This document shows, one piece after another, positions 18,330 through 27,607 of a stretch of DNA of 64,000 nucleotides; the first letter of the stretch is position 1, and each line of letters opens with the position of its first letter. The notes below the pieces were generated by a model. That model was not told the DNA's origin, searched no databases, and saw only the letters and a program-made list of their open reading frames with translations. The DNA comes from Bianquea renquensis (GTDB lineage: Bacteria; Bacillota; Clostridia; Lachnospirales; Bianqueaceae), in assembly GCF_014384895.1 (NCBI RefSeq), contig NZ_JACRSQ010000002.1, positions 186,001 to 250,000 on the forward strand, in the 5' to 3' direction. The translations under genes and the position numbers were made by a program.

Positions 18330-19448
18330 GTGGATGTCAAAGAGCTAATCGAGTCGATCGGCGCTGAGTTTTATACGGGCGTTCCAGACTCTCAGTTGAA
18401 GGCTTTATGCAATTACCTGATGAATACTTATGGAATCGATCCGCAGCATCACGTAATTGCCGCGAATGAAGGGAATTGTACTGCGCTGGCAGCCGGATAC
18501 CACTTGGCCACAGGCAAAGTCCCAGTGGTGTATATGCAAAATAGTGGTATAGGCAATAGCATTAACCCGGTGGCATCACTGTTAAATGATAGGGTATATG
18601 CGATCCCCTGCATTTTTATGGTGGGCTGGCGGGGTGAGCCGGGCGAACACGACGAACCGCAGCATATCTTTCAAGGAGAAGTTACGATTCGATTACTGGA
18701 GGATATGGGAATTACGGTTTATGTCCTTGATAAAACCACCACACAAGCCGATATTAAGGCACAAATGGTGAGATTTCGTCCACTTCTGGACCAAGGGAAG
18801 AGTGTAGCCTTCGTCGTTCGCAAGAATGCATTGCAGTATGGCGAAAAAGTGGATTATCACAATGATTTTGCGATGAGACGGGAGGAGATCATTGAGCACA
18901 TCGCACGCATTGCGCAGCGGGACATTATCGTTTCGACCACTGGTAAAGCTTCGCGGGAGTTGTTTGAGATTCGAGAAAGGGAGGGAGAGTCCCATCAGTA
19001 TGATTTTCTTACGGTGGGTTCCATGGGGCACAGCTCTTCGATAGCACTAGGCATCGCATTGAACAAACCGAATACGAAGATCTGGTGTATCGACGGGGAC
19101 GGCGCTGCGTTGATGCATATGGGAGCAATGGCGGTGATCGGAGCGAATAAACCAGAGAATCTGGTTCACATTGTCATCAACAATGAAGCCCATGAAACGG
19201 TGGGGGGAATGCCTACGGTAGGGGGACATATGGATCTGGTGAAGATTGCGGAGGGGTGCGGTTATCTCCATGCGCTCTGTGTCGAAGACTTACAGAGCCT
19301 GGATACAGCGCTGGCTGAGGCTAAGAAGGCCAGTGAACTGACGTTTATTGAAGTCAAAGCTGCCATTGGAGCGCGAAGTGATCTAGGCAGGCCAACGACG
19401 ACTGCGAGAGAAAATAAGGAAAGCTTTATGAAGTACCTGAAGAGTTGA
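18330..19448 (+). CDS. Phosphonopyruvate decarboxylase
   Basis: Thiamine-diphosphate enzyme that converts phosphonopyruvate to phosphonoacetaldehyde, pulling the unfavourable PEP mutase reaction forward. The 372-residue protein has the cofactor-activating Glu47 in AANEGN, the conserved VYMQNSGIGN stretch, and the diphosphate/Mg motif from GDG at 256-258 to NN near 284-285. GTG 18330 lies 12 bp after AGGAGGG. It immediately follows PEP mutase, the usual arrangement. No PhnW-type aminoethylphosphonate transaminase gene follows it, which is unusual. Confidence 0.93.
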   Translation: MDVKELIESIGAEFYTGVPDSQLKALCNYLMNTYGIDPQHHVIAANEGNCTALAAGYHLATGKVPVVYMQNSGIGNSINPVASLLNDRVYAIPCIFMVGWRGEPGEHDEPQHIFQGEVTIRLLEDMGITVYVLDKTTTQADIKAQMVRFRPLLDQGKSVAFVVRKNALQYGEKVDYHNDFAMRREEIIEHIARIAQRDIIVSTTGKASRELFEIREREGESHQYDFLTVGSMGHSSSIALGIALNKPNTKIWCIDGDGAALMHMGAMAVIGANKPENLVHIVINNEAHETVGGMPTVGGHMDLVKIAEGCGYLHALCVEDLQSLDTALAEAKKASELTFIEVKAAIGARSDLGRPTTTARENKESFMKYLKS

Positions 19449-19488
19449 TCGTTATGGGTAATTTTCTTAAATTTTTATAAAGATGTAG

Positions 19489-19538
19489 GAACCCTTCTAC
19501 ACAAGTGGTATAATAGAAACGATAGAGGGGGTTTTTTT
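19489..19538 (+). terminator. Probable terminator after phosphonopyruvate decarboxylase
   Basis: AACCC with TTCT (from 19490) pairs imperfectly with AGAGGGGGTT (to about 19533), followed by a T-run. It would separate the phosphonate genes from licD/wzx/wzy, with a new promoter immediately downstream. Confidence 0.55.
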
Positions 19539-19540
19539 GT

Positions 19541-19568
19541 TTGACAGTCGCTCAAGGCGTAATACAAT
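19541..19568 (+). promoter_or_regulatory. Promoter for the licD-wzx-wzy unit
   Basis: TTGACA at 19541-19546 and TACAAT at 19563-19568 are 16 bp apart, directly after the terminator and 32 bp before the LicD-family gene. The second half of module B therefore appears separately transcribed. Confidence 0.7.
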
Positions 19569-19600
19569 ACGACTTTGATAAATAATACGGAGGGGATACA

Positions 19601-20446
19601 GTGGAAGAAATAGAATTTCATGAGTTACGAAAGCTGGAATTAGATATACTCATCGATTTCGCTGAGTATTGTGATAAGCATGCTCTGCGCTACTATCTTT
19701 ACGCTGGAACATTATTGGGAGCTGTTCGACATAAAGGATTTATTCCATGGGATGACGATGTCGATGTGATTATGGCAAGGCCTGATTATGAGCGCCTGTT
19801 TTTACTTATACAGAAAGAGCCGGTTGGTCCTCATCTGAAGCTTTGCGATTACAGGAATTCAAAACGATGTGTCTTTCCTTTTTATAAGTTGATTGACACC
19901 CGTACAGAGGGATTGGAGCGCAATTTCCGAGAGGAGTTTCGATCAGGCGTCTGTATTGATATATTCCCTGTTGATGGGGTTCCATCTGGCAAGCTACAGA
20001 GGGAGTTCTTCTTTTTTCGAACGATGTTGAAGAAGAAAATTCTTTACTATTGCATTCATGAATTTAACCCTGATGCTGGTGTGATACGAAAAATTCGTCA
20101 AACTCTGTTTTACTATATATTTCGAAATATGGACCATAGAATAATATGCAAAAGCTTAGAGAAATGCTCAAAAAAATATGATTTCGCTAGCAGTAAAGAG
20201 ATAGCGGTTACTGCATATGGCGATGGAAAGAGAGAGATTGTAAGCCGGCATGTATTGGAGGGGGATACTTGGATGGACTTTGAAGGCCACTCCTTTCGAG
20301 TTCCCGCAGGATACAAGGAATGTCTGCAAAGCCTTTATGGAGATTATATGCAATTGCCGCCGGAGGCAGCACGAATACCGCAACATTCCTTCCGGGCATG
20401 GTGGAAACAACACAGGAATGGAGAAGGTGCCAGGCGGAATGAGTAG
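19601..20446 (+). CDS. LicD-family phosphotransferase
   Basis: LicD-family enzymes transfer phosphocholine or similar groups from a CDP-activated donor onto glycans. The 281-residue protein has the hallmark YLYAGTLLGAVRHKGFIPWD stretch followed by DDVDV and DYERL (residues about 31-64), and the CIDIFPVDG motif near 121-129. GTG 19601 follows GGAGGGG. In this setting, beside PEP mutase, decarboxylase and two nucleotidyltransferases, the probable donor is a CMP-activated phosphonate. Its end overlaps the following flippase gene by 8 bp. Confidence 0.88.
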   Translation: MEEIEFHELRKLELDILIDFAEYCDKHALRYYLYAGTLLGAVRHKGFIPWDDDVDVIMARPDYERLFLLIQKEPVGPHLKLCDYRNSKRCVFPFYKLIDTRTEGLERNFREEFRSGVCIDIFPVDGVPSGKLQREFFFFRTMLKKKILYYCIHEFNPDAGVIRKIRQTLFYYIFRNMDHRIICKSLEKCSKKYDFASSKEIAVTAYGDGKREIVSRHVLEGDTWMDFEGHSFRVPAGYKECLQSLYGDYMQLPPEAARIPQHSFRAWWKQHRNGEGARRNE

Positions 20447-21851
20447 CATAAAACATTTTTTTAAGTCATCGATCGTCTATTTCATAGGAAATGTATTGAC
20501 CAAAATAATGTCCTTCTTTCTACTGCCGTTATACACCTACCGGATCAGTACGGAGGCTATGGGATACTATGACCTTTCGACCTCATACTTGAATATTTTG
20601 ATTCCCGTTATCTGCATGGAAATCTGGACTAGTATTATGCGGTATATGTTTGATTACTATGAGATTAGGGGTAAGTATAAGGCTATTTTCAATGGGTTAT
20701 TGATCTTCGGCGGTTCAGTGGTATTATATACATTGCTCTTTGTCGTTCTGGGACTGACCAGCGATATCCAGTGCCTCATCCTAATTTTTTTCTATGGCAT
20801 TTTTACAATGTTACAAAATATTTATACATCAATAGCCAGAGGGCTGGAATACAATACAACGTTTGTCATATCTGGTATTGTTGGCAGTCTAGTTAATTTC
20901 CTTTCGAATATCATCATGATTCTGGGATTGAACATGACATTAAATTCGCTGTATATTGCCATGATCATTGGTCTAGTGGTTCAGATATTGATCTTGGAGG
21001 GGCGAATCCATCTGTTCCGGCATCTCTCAGTTCAATTGTTCGATTGGGAGTTGTTAAAGAGTATGCTGCGCTATTCTATACCTTTATCGGTCAATTCCGC
21101 GTGTTTCTGGTTTCTGACCAGTTATAATCGTGTAGGTGTATCCAATGAACTTGGACTCAGCGCCAATGGCATCTACAGTGTTGCGGCAAGATTTACGTCA
21201 GTTCTGTCCTTGGTATCCACATGTTTTAATATGGCTTGGCAGGAGCTCGTATATGCCAAAGGAAGCGATGGAGATAGGGCTTCATTCTATAGTGAGGCAT
21301 CCGATTATTATATACAGTTTTTACTAATAGGAATCGTTCTATGTATACCGGTGGTGAAGGTAGTTTTTCCCTTTATGGTTGCTCCCGAGTATGAGGAAGC
21401 ATTTACGTTTATTCCTCTGTATCTGCTTGCTACAGGGGCTAGTATCTTCAGCAGCTTCATCGGAAATATTTTTTGTGCAGAAAAAGAGACAAAGGTTATA
21501 CTTGTATCGACACTGGCCGGTGCAGTTGTCAATGTAGGAATTTTGCATGCTTTTATCGGCAAGATTGGCATCCAAGCCGCAAATGTCTCTTTGTTGTGCG
21601 GTTTTCTGGTTAATATCGCGTTCCGCATATTTTTTCTGCGCCGGTCTCTTGCCTACCATCTGAAATGGGGAAAAATCATCCTGCCGGTTCTAATATTTGG
21701 AGTGGCATGGTTTCTGTACTTGACACAGGGGACGGTGGTTAATATTTTGTTTGCGGTTATCATCGTCATAGTGTTTGCCTTTTTATACCGGGATATTGTA
21801 GTAAGGTTGTTAAAAGGGCTTAAGAGTAAAGCAAAAAATAGAACGAATTAG
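20439..21851 (+). CDS. Wzx-type flippase (module B)
   Basis: About 470 residues with 12-14 predicted membrane helices and the polysaccharide transporter N-terminal pattern (SSIVYFIGNVLTKIMSFFLL, then YTYRIS and MGYYDLSTSYLNIL). ATG 20439 was chosen because AGAAGGTG at 20421-20428 is 10 bp upstream and the protein then starts at the first helix; upstream in-frame starts lie within the LicD-family gene. It moves the lipid-linked unit of module B across the membrane. Confidence 0.82.
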   Translation: MSSIKHFFKSSIVYFIGNVLTKIMSFFLLPLYTYRISTEAMGYYDLSTSYLNILIPVICMEIWTSIMRYMFDYYEIRGKYKAIFNGLLIFGGSVVLYTLLFVVLGLTSDIQCLILIFFYGIFTMLQNIYTSIARGLEYNTTFVISGIVGSLVNFLSNIIMILGLNMTLNSLYIAMIIGLVVQILILEGRIHLFRHLSVQLFDWELLKSMLRYSIPLSVNSACFWFLTSYNRVGVSNELGLSANGIYSVAARFTSVLSLVSTCFNMAWQELVYAKGSDGDRASFYSEASDYYIQFLLIGIVLCIPVVKVVFPFMVAPEYEEAFTFIPLYLLATGASIFSSFIGNIFCAEKETKVILVSTLAGAVVNVGILHAFIGKIGIQAANVSLLCGFLVNIAFRIFFLRRSLAYHLKWGKIILPVLIFGVAWFLYLTQGTVVNILFAVIIVIVFAFLYRDIVVRLLKGLKSKAKNRTN

Positions 21852-21881
21852 AGTAATATTGGATCGTGGGGGTTATAGAAT

Positions 21882-23258
21882 ATGGCTTGGATCATGAATG
21901 ACTGTATAATACTTTTTTTTCTTTTATCTTTATGCTATTGCTATCGGAAACAAAAACGAGAGGGGCTCATCTTTCTCGCCACAATAGGCTATTGCTGTCT
22001 GCCAGTGCTGCGAATCGGAGAGGCTGGTTTCAACTCAGCATACTGCATTACGGCACTCTTAGTCTGTTTTGCCATTATCGAGCTTGTTAAGACAGGATGG
22101 AAATTGCAAAAGCTACAGTTGCGATACGGTGCCTGTATGGTAGGTGCGATTCTCGTGACAGCCCTAGGTTGGCTTCTAAATGGGAATCCAAAGGGAACGG
22201 ATATCGTTCACTTTATCGGATTGGCCCAATATGTACTCGGTGTTCTCTGTCTCAGTATATTCATCAAACAGATACCGAATGATTCACAGCGGTGGCGGAT
22301 TATGGTTTACGGGATTGGCATTATAACCGCTATCAATATGGTTTTTACCGTGATTCAGTTTGCATCGTTTACTTTGGGACGTGATATTTTAAGCGTGTTG
22401 TATGCATATCCAGGGAAACAGGGACCTCTGAATGACATGATTGAGGTACAGTATTTTTCTAGAGCATTTGGGGCGAGCTATTCGCCGTTAGTTCTGGCGT
22501 CCATTGTCCTTTTGTCCTGCGGCATTATTATGGGACAGGTAAACCAGCCCTTCAGCTGGAAGTGGATTCTTCTATTTTCTATGACCCTTATGCTAGGATT
22601 TTTAGCTTTTAGCAAAACGGTTATGCTGGGAATTCTGATTCTTTTAGTGATATTCGCAGTTTGTCTCGTCGTCAGCTCTGAGCGAAGGAGATTGTTGCGA
22701 AGATTTGTTCCCTATGCCATCGCCACAGTCGCTGTCGCAGTGCTAGCGGCTGTCATTGCCATAGCAATCGGATTGAAAAGCCAAGTTTCGTACTATTATG
22801 GATATTATTTAAACCCCTTGGAGGCTTTTGACAGCCGGTATGGAAATTTAACCAATACACAAGACAGAGAACCGGATACCACAGATATCCTCGACTCAGA
22901 AGAAACGGGAAATATGGCCGACGTTTCAGATATTATAGCAGAACACCCCATAATCGGAGTTGGACCGGCACCGGTAGAAGGAGAGTTTTTAGGCGATTCT
23001 CAGATTATGACGGTTTTACACGACGGAGGAATACTGGCCGCGGTCTGTTATGGAGGCTGCTATCTCTGGCTGGTTATCGGTTGTATTCGAAGAAAAGAGT
23101 ATAGCCGGGTGCTGATTATCGCAGGGTTGGCCATTGCCTGCGTATCGATTCCGGTTTTGACCTATGGGCTCAGCATTCCGTTTGTGGCGTATTGTTTGTC
23201 GGCTGATGTACAGGAAAAGGAAAAACGCCAGCCGGTTCGCCTGGGAGGCGCGAGATGA
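21882..23258 (+). CDS. O-antigen ligase/polymerase-like protein (Wzy, module B)
   Basis: A 458-residue polytopic membrane protein with about 11-12 helices, a long extracytoplasmic loop (roughly 300-370) and the Wzy_C-like stretch IIAEHPIIGVGPAPVEG followed by QIMTVLHDGG. This is the layout of O-antigen ligase/Wzy polymerases. Its stop overlaps the next start (ATGA). Its place between a flippase and two glycosyltransferases supports polymerisation of the module B repeat unit. Confidence 0.75.
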   Translation: MAWIMNDCIILFFLLSLCYCYRKQKREGLIFLATIGYCCLPVLRIGEAGFNSAYCITALLVCFAIIELVKTGWKLQKLQLRYGACMVGAILVTALGWLLNGNPKGTDIVHFIGLAQYVLGVLCLSIFIKQIPNDSQRWRIMVYGIGIITAINMVFTVIQFASFTLGRDILSVLYAYPGKQGPLNDMIEVQYFSRAFGASYSPLVLASIVLLSCGIIMGQVNQPFSWKWILLFSMTLMLGFLAFSKTVMLGILILLVIFAVCLVVSSERRRLLRRFVPYAIATVAVAVLAAVIAIAIGLKSQVSYYYGYYLNPLEAFDSRYGNLTNTQDREPDTTDILDSEETGNMADVSDIIAEHPIIGVGPAPVEGEFLGDSQIMTVLHDGGILAAVCYGGCYLWLVIGCIRRKEYSRVLIIAGLAIACVSIPVLTYGLSIPFVAYCLSADVQEKEKRQPVRLGGAR

Positions 23259-24475
23259 ATATCATATATCTGACATCCTTAACCCCATATGGCAAGGGAG
23301 AATCCTTTGTCCTGAATGAAATTGACGCTTTGCAAGCGATGGGGCATCGAATCACGATCATTCCCATTCGCCCGGGAACGGACCTGGAGGTTCCGGGATA
23401 CACAGTCTTTCGCTGCTCGGCTCACGGATTGAGATGTTATGTTGGCGCGGTTCAGACCCTTGTGAAAAATCCGGTTCGCTCTTTGACTGCATGCTGGAAC
23501 ATGCTGTCGAAAGCCGGTTCTTTTGCAAAAGCGTGTAAAAATTTATATTTTTTTCCGAAAGCGCTAGCGGTGGCCAGATATTTGTCAGAAGATGGCACCA
23601 TCGACTTTATTCACTCCCATTGGCTGGCCACAGTTTCAACCGTTGGCTATATTGTATCGGCTATCACAGGGATTCCTTGGGGGATGACTGGCCATCGGTG
23701 GGATATATACGAGAATAATGCCGTTCGAAAAAAAATAGAAACGGCTTGTTTCCTACGCACCATTGATCAGAGGGGGAAGCGGCACATTTTGCCACTCATA
23801 TCAGAGGAGGACAGGAAAAAAGTAATGTGTATCCATTTAGGTATCCAGATCCCTTCTCTTCAGAAAACGAAGAGGAAGCATCAAAATACGATTTTTCATG
23901 TTTGTATGCCTGCTTTTTTTGTAAAGGTTAAAGGACATCGGTATGTTGTGGAAGCGTTTCGCATTTTAAAACAAAAGAATATCCGGGATATTGACTGTAC
24001 TTTTTGGGGGGAGGGAGACCTGAGAGAGTCAATAGAAAACCAAATCGTGCGGGAAGGTCTACAGGATTGGATCAAAATAGGAGGATATATTGAAAATAAA
24101 AAATTGTTAAAGGCGTATGAGGAGCGACGATATGACGCGGTTCTACTGCCAAGCTTATCATTATCGGCGCAAGAGCATGAAGGGATTCCAGTCAGTCTCA
24201 TGGAGGCTATGGCGTATGAGATCCCGGTCATATCGACCAATACGGGCGGGATCCCAGAGCTTCTGTCCAAAGGGGCGGGTATTATGATTGAGCAAAAAAG
24301 TCCGATTGCAATTGTTGAGGCATTGCTGCGCCTAAAGGAGGATCAAGAATTTTATGCTGCCGTGTCGCAAAAGGGTAGAGAACGGGTGTCTAAGGAGTTT
24401 AATAACGAACTAAATACACAGAGGCTTTTACGGTATTTTCGAAAGCCTAGCATGTCCAAAAGGAGAAGACCATGA
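23255..24475 (+). CDS. Glycosyltransferase family 4
   Basis: A 406-residue GT-B enzyme with an N-terminal acceptor domain (GKGESFVLNEIDAL, then IDFIHSHWLATVSTVGY) and the C-terminal donor motif EGIPVSLMEAMAYEIPVIST, which holds the E-x7-E pair, followed by GGIPEL. It overlaps both neighbours by 4 bp, so it is translationally coupled within the licD-wzx-wzy unit. Specificity is unknown. Confidence 0.9.
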   Translation: MNIIYLTSLTPYGKGESFVLNEIDALQAMGHRITIIPIRPGTDLEVPGYTVFRCSAHGLRCYVGAVQTLVKNPVRSLTACWNMLSKAGSFAKACKNLYFFPKALAVARYLSEDGTIDFIHSHWLATVSTVGYIVSAITGIPWGMTGHRWDIYENNAVRKKIETACFLRTIDQRGKRHILPLISEEDRKKVMCIHLGIQIPSLQKTKRKHQNTIFHVCMPAFFVKVKGHRYVVEAFRILKQKNIRDIDCTFWGEGDLRESIENQIVREGLQDWIKIGGYIENKKLLKAYEERRYDAVLLPSLSLSAQEHEGIPVSLMEAMAYEIPVISTNTGGIPELLSKGAGIMIEQKSPIAIVEALLRLKEDQEFYAAVSQKGRERVSKEFNNELNTQRLLRYFRKPSMSKRRRP

Positions 24476-25560
24476 AAACAAGAGTTGTTCAGATGATTCC
24501 AACGCTGGGCAGCGGTGGTGCAGAACGTTTAGTGATGGATATTGTAAGATATATAGATCACTCGGAGTTTGAAGTATCACTTGTGTCTCTATATTCCAAG
24601 GAGCAGACAGCGGAGATCTATAGAACCTTTTGCAGTGACCACAACATCCCGATTTATTATCTAAATAAAAAGCCGGGATTTGATCTGCGTATGCTTTATA
24701 AGCTGGTAGCATTATTTCGAAAATTGAAGCCACACGCGGTTCACACCCATTTATACGCTGGGATTTATGCGGTCATTCCGAATTTGTGTTGTTGCATTCC
24801 GGTTCGTCTTCATACGATTCACAATGTGGCAGAAAGGGAACTTCCGGCAATGCATAGAAAAATTATGCGGTGGGCCTATCATCACAGCGGGACCCATCCG
24901 ATTGCAATTTCGCCCCAAGTGAAGAAAACGATACAGGAGCAATATGCGCTGCCAAGCAAAAAGATTCCCCTTATCTGTAACGGAATCGATACAATGCTCT
25001 ATCAAAGAGAGAAAAAAATAGTTGAATCATTAGAGACTCGATATATCTGTGTCGCTCGTTTTTCACCACAAAAAAATCATGCCATGTTGATAGAGGCGTT
25101 TGCATCTGTGAAGTCACAGATAGCGAATGCAAAGCTGTACCTGGTGGGCGGCGGTGAATTAGAAGACCAGATTTGCGCACAAGTTAACCAACTGGGACTA
25201 CAGGAGTCGGTTATATTGACCGGTGAGACCAGTGATGTAAAGCAATATCTGTCATCATGCGACGTTTTTGTGATGGCGTCGGACTACGAAGGGTTACCTC
25301 TATCTATGTTAGAAGCGATGGCAATGAATCTTCCTGTTGTCTCAACTAAGGCGGGGGGGGTTGTCGATATTGTGACTCATGGCGTAGAAGGATATCTAGT
25401 GGATATCGGAGACGTACAGGCCCTTGCCGCTAACATGATCACACTACAGGACAGAACTCTGCGCGAATTGTTGGGAGCCAATGCGAGAAAACGAGCGGAA
25501 AAGTATGATATACGATGTATGGTTAAGCGATATGAAAGGATCTATAGGAGCCAAAAGTAG
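24472..25560 (+). CDS. Glycosyltransferase family 4
   Basis: A 362-residue GT-B enzyme: MIPTLGSGGAERLVMDI at the N-terminus (the GGAER motif of GT4), HTHLYAGIYAV near 87, VARFSPQKNH near 193, VGGGELEDQI near 224, and YEGLPLSMLEAMAMNLPVVS near 273 with the E-x7-E pair. It is the last gene of module B; 157 bp separate it from the next gene, where a new promoter is seen. Confidence 0.91.
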   Translation: MKTRVVQMIPTLGSGGAERLVMDIVRYIDHSEFEVSLVSLYSKEQTAEIYRTFCSDHNIPIYYLNKKPGFDLRMLYKLVALFRKLKPHAVHTHLYAGIYAVIPNLCCCIPVRLHTIHNVAERELPAMHRKIMRWAYHHSGTHPIAISPQVKKTIQEQYALPSKKIPLICNGIDTMLYQREKKIVESLETRYICVARFSPQKNHAMLIEAFASVKSQIANAKLYLVGGGELEDQICAQVNQLGLQESVILTGETSDVKQYLSSCDVFVMASDYEGLPLSMLEAMAMNLPVVSTKAGGVVDIVTHGVEGYLVDIGDVQALAANMITLQDRTLRELLGANARKRAEKYDIRCMVKRYERIYRSQK

Positions 25561-25644
25561 ACGGTACGTATCATAAAATTAATATTCTAGAGTCTTAATA
25601 TTTTATTACATTTGGAGAATTTCATTTTTTTTGTAAATGGACAG

Positions 25645-25653
25645 TGTTATAAT
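25645..25653 (+). promoter_or_regulatory. Candidate extended -10 promoter for module C
   Basis: TGTTATAAT contains a TG motif one base before TATAAT (25648-25653). The -35 region is only a T-rich stretch without a clear hexamer, so the call rests on the extended -10 and the position 64 bp before the next gene. Confidence 0.45.
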
Positions 25654-25717
25654 ACTAATATTTATGTCTGGATTATGATCAGAATATCCTATATAGGAGA
25701 AGCTAGCAGGTGTTAAT

Positions 25718-27607
25718 GTGAAATTAAATAGTCGAAAGTGCCTCATGATGGGGGCCGATGTAGCTGTGGTTCTAGTCGTCTTTGCTATTATTTCATTGCT
25801 ATTTGGTTATACCTTGAATTTACGACAGATTGGAATTTTAATTTTTGTGATAGTGTTGCAAGAGACCCTCTTTGTAGTTATGGGTATTTATACAATTTTA
25901 TGGAGATATGCGGAGGTTCTTGACTATTTTCGCTTAGGATGTATATGTTTATTTTCGGGTGTCGTTTTCTTTATATGTGATGTATTTGTAGCAGAGCCGA
26001 GATATGGTGGGGTTGCTTGTATTTTCTTTATGCTACTCAATGCCAATGCTATCATCTTTCTTAGGGTTCTGTATCGGTATTTACAGTACAAGGTCCGAAA
26101 GGGAAATATAACAAAATGTGAAAATCAACCTGCCGTGGCGAAGCGGTTGCTCATTATAGGAGCAGGGACAGCATCGATTCATGTCTTTAGGGAGACTAGG
26201 ACAAGCCAAACCGGTTATATCCCCGTATGTTTTGTTGACGATGATCCCAATAAAATCAATCGAAGAGTCAATGAGGTGCCGATTGAAGGGCCTAGTGACA
26301 GAATTCCGCAACTGTGCAAAAAATATAGGGTCGACGTTATTCTATTTGCGATTCCCTCTTGCGGGGAAGAGAGGCGTAAGGAGATCCTGAGCATTTGTTC
26401 TACAACAGGCTGTGAGGTCAAGACGCTGCCATTTATCCATGAAATCGTCTTTCATTCGGGTGCAGGCTTATTTGAGCAAGCCCGCAAGGTGAAGATCGAG
26501 GATCTTTTAGGTCGAGCGACGGTGGTTTTTGACGACCAATCCGTTCAAGCGTATATTCAAGAAAAAGTCTGTTTGATTACAGGCGGAGGGGGATCGATTG
26601 GATCTGAGCTATGCCGGCAGATTGCAAAATATAATCCTAAGAAATTGATTCTTGTTGATATATATGAAAATAATGCATATGACATTCAGCAAGAACTAAT
26701 TCAACGGTATGGAAACCGATTGCAGTTGTGTATTGAGATTGCTTCTGTTCGAGATCGTAGCAAAATGGAGTGCCTATTTCAAACGTATAAGCCCGAGATC
26801 ATTTTTCATGCGGCGGCGCATAAGCATGTGCCTCTCATGGAGACAAATCCCGAAGAGGCAGTCAAAAATAATGTCATGGGCACATTCATAGTCGCATCAT
26901 TATCCAATGAATATGCAGCTCAAAAGTTTGTCCTCATTTCTACGGATAAGGCGGTCAATCCGACGAATGTCATGGGAGCGACGAAGCGATGCTGTGAGAT
27001 GATTGTACAATACATGGCACAGCAACGGACCCAGACAGAGTTTGTGGCAGTTCGATTTGGTAATGTTTTAGGTTCAAACGGGTCAGTTATCCCATTGTTT
27101 AAGCGAGAGATTGATAACGGAGGCCCGGTAACGGTCACGCACCCGGATGTTATTCGTTACTTTATGACAATACCCGAGGCGGTGTCTTTGATTCTGCAGG
27201 CTGGCCATATGGCGAAGGGCGGCGAAATCTTCGTTTTAAATATGGGAGAGCCCGTGCATATTTTAACCCTGGCAGAGAATTTGATTCGATTGTCTGGTTT
27301 TGAGCCATACAAAGATATTGAGATCCAATTCACGGGGCTGCGGCCAGGTGAAAAGCTGTACGAAGAGCTCCTTATGAATGAGGAGGGACTCAAACAGACC
27401 AACCATAAACGGATCTTTATTGGAAAACAGATCAAAATCCAGGAAGACGAATTTTTGCACAATTTATGTGGTTTAAAGGAGGCCGCCGATCACAATGACA
27501 AGGGCCAAATTTTAGATTGGCTTAAGGTACTGGTGCCTACCTTCGATCACAATCGCGATTTAAATACGTCACAGATTCTGAATTGGAGAGAAGAACATGA
27601 AAGTTGA
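25718..27607 (+). CDS. Membrane UDP-GlcNAc 4,6-dehydratase (CapD/PglF type)
   Basis: Converts UDP-GlcNAc to the 4-keto-6-deoxy sugar, first step of UDP-bacillosamine-type synthesis. The 629-residue protein has four N-terminal membrane helices (about 10-120), a CoA-binding-like Rossmann domain (IIGAGTAS near 147-153), and a C-terminal SDR dehydratase with TGGGGSIGSE near 288-297, HAAAHKHVP and STDKAVNPTNVMGATKR as active-site region. GTG 25718 is the start. It overlaps the aminotransferase gene by 11 bp. Together with the next two genes it forms the PglF-PglE-PglC set. Confidence 0.9.
   Translation: MKLNSRKCLMMGADVAVVLVVFAIISLLFGYTLNLRQIGILIFVIVLQETLFVVMGIYTILWRYAEVLDYFRLGCICLFSGVVFFICDVFVAEPRYGGVACIFFMLLNANAIIFLRVLYRYLQYKVRKGNITKCENQPAVAKRLLIIGAGTASIHVFRETRTSQTGYIPVCFVDDDPNKINRRVNEVPIEGPSDRIPQLCKKYRVDVILFAIPSCGEERRKEILSICSTTGCEVKTLPFIHEIVFHSGAGLFEQARKVKIEDLLGRATVVFDDQSVQAYIQEKVCLITGGGGSIGSELCRQIAKYNPKKLILVDIYENNAYDIQQELIQRYGNRLQLCIEIASVRDRSKMECLFQTYKPEIIFHAAAHKHVPLMETNPEEAVKNNVMGTFIVASLSNEYAAQKFVLISTDKAVNPTNVMGATKRCCEMIVQYMAQQRTQTEFVAVRFGNVLGSNGSVIPLFKREIDNGGPVTVTHPDVIRYFMTIPEAVSLILQAGHMAKGGEIFVLNMGEPVHILTLAENLIRLSGFEPYKDIEIQFTGLRPGEKLYEELLMNEEGLKQTNHKRIFIGKQIKIQEDEFLHNLCGLKEAADHNDKGQILDWLKVLVPTFDHNRDLNTSQILNWREEHES

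Noticed and set aside
19505..19514. TGGTATAAT extended -10 in the loop of the terminator before licD
   Set aside because: No -35 at a suitable distance, and it lies inside the hairpin. The TTGACA/TACAAT pair at 19541-19568 is a better promoter.
20250..20438. N-terminal extension of the module B flippase
   Set aside because: The extended frame lies inside the LicD-family gene and encodes no membrane helix; the start at 20439 has a ribosome binding site.
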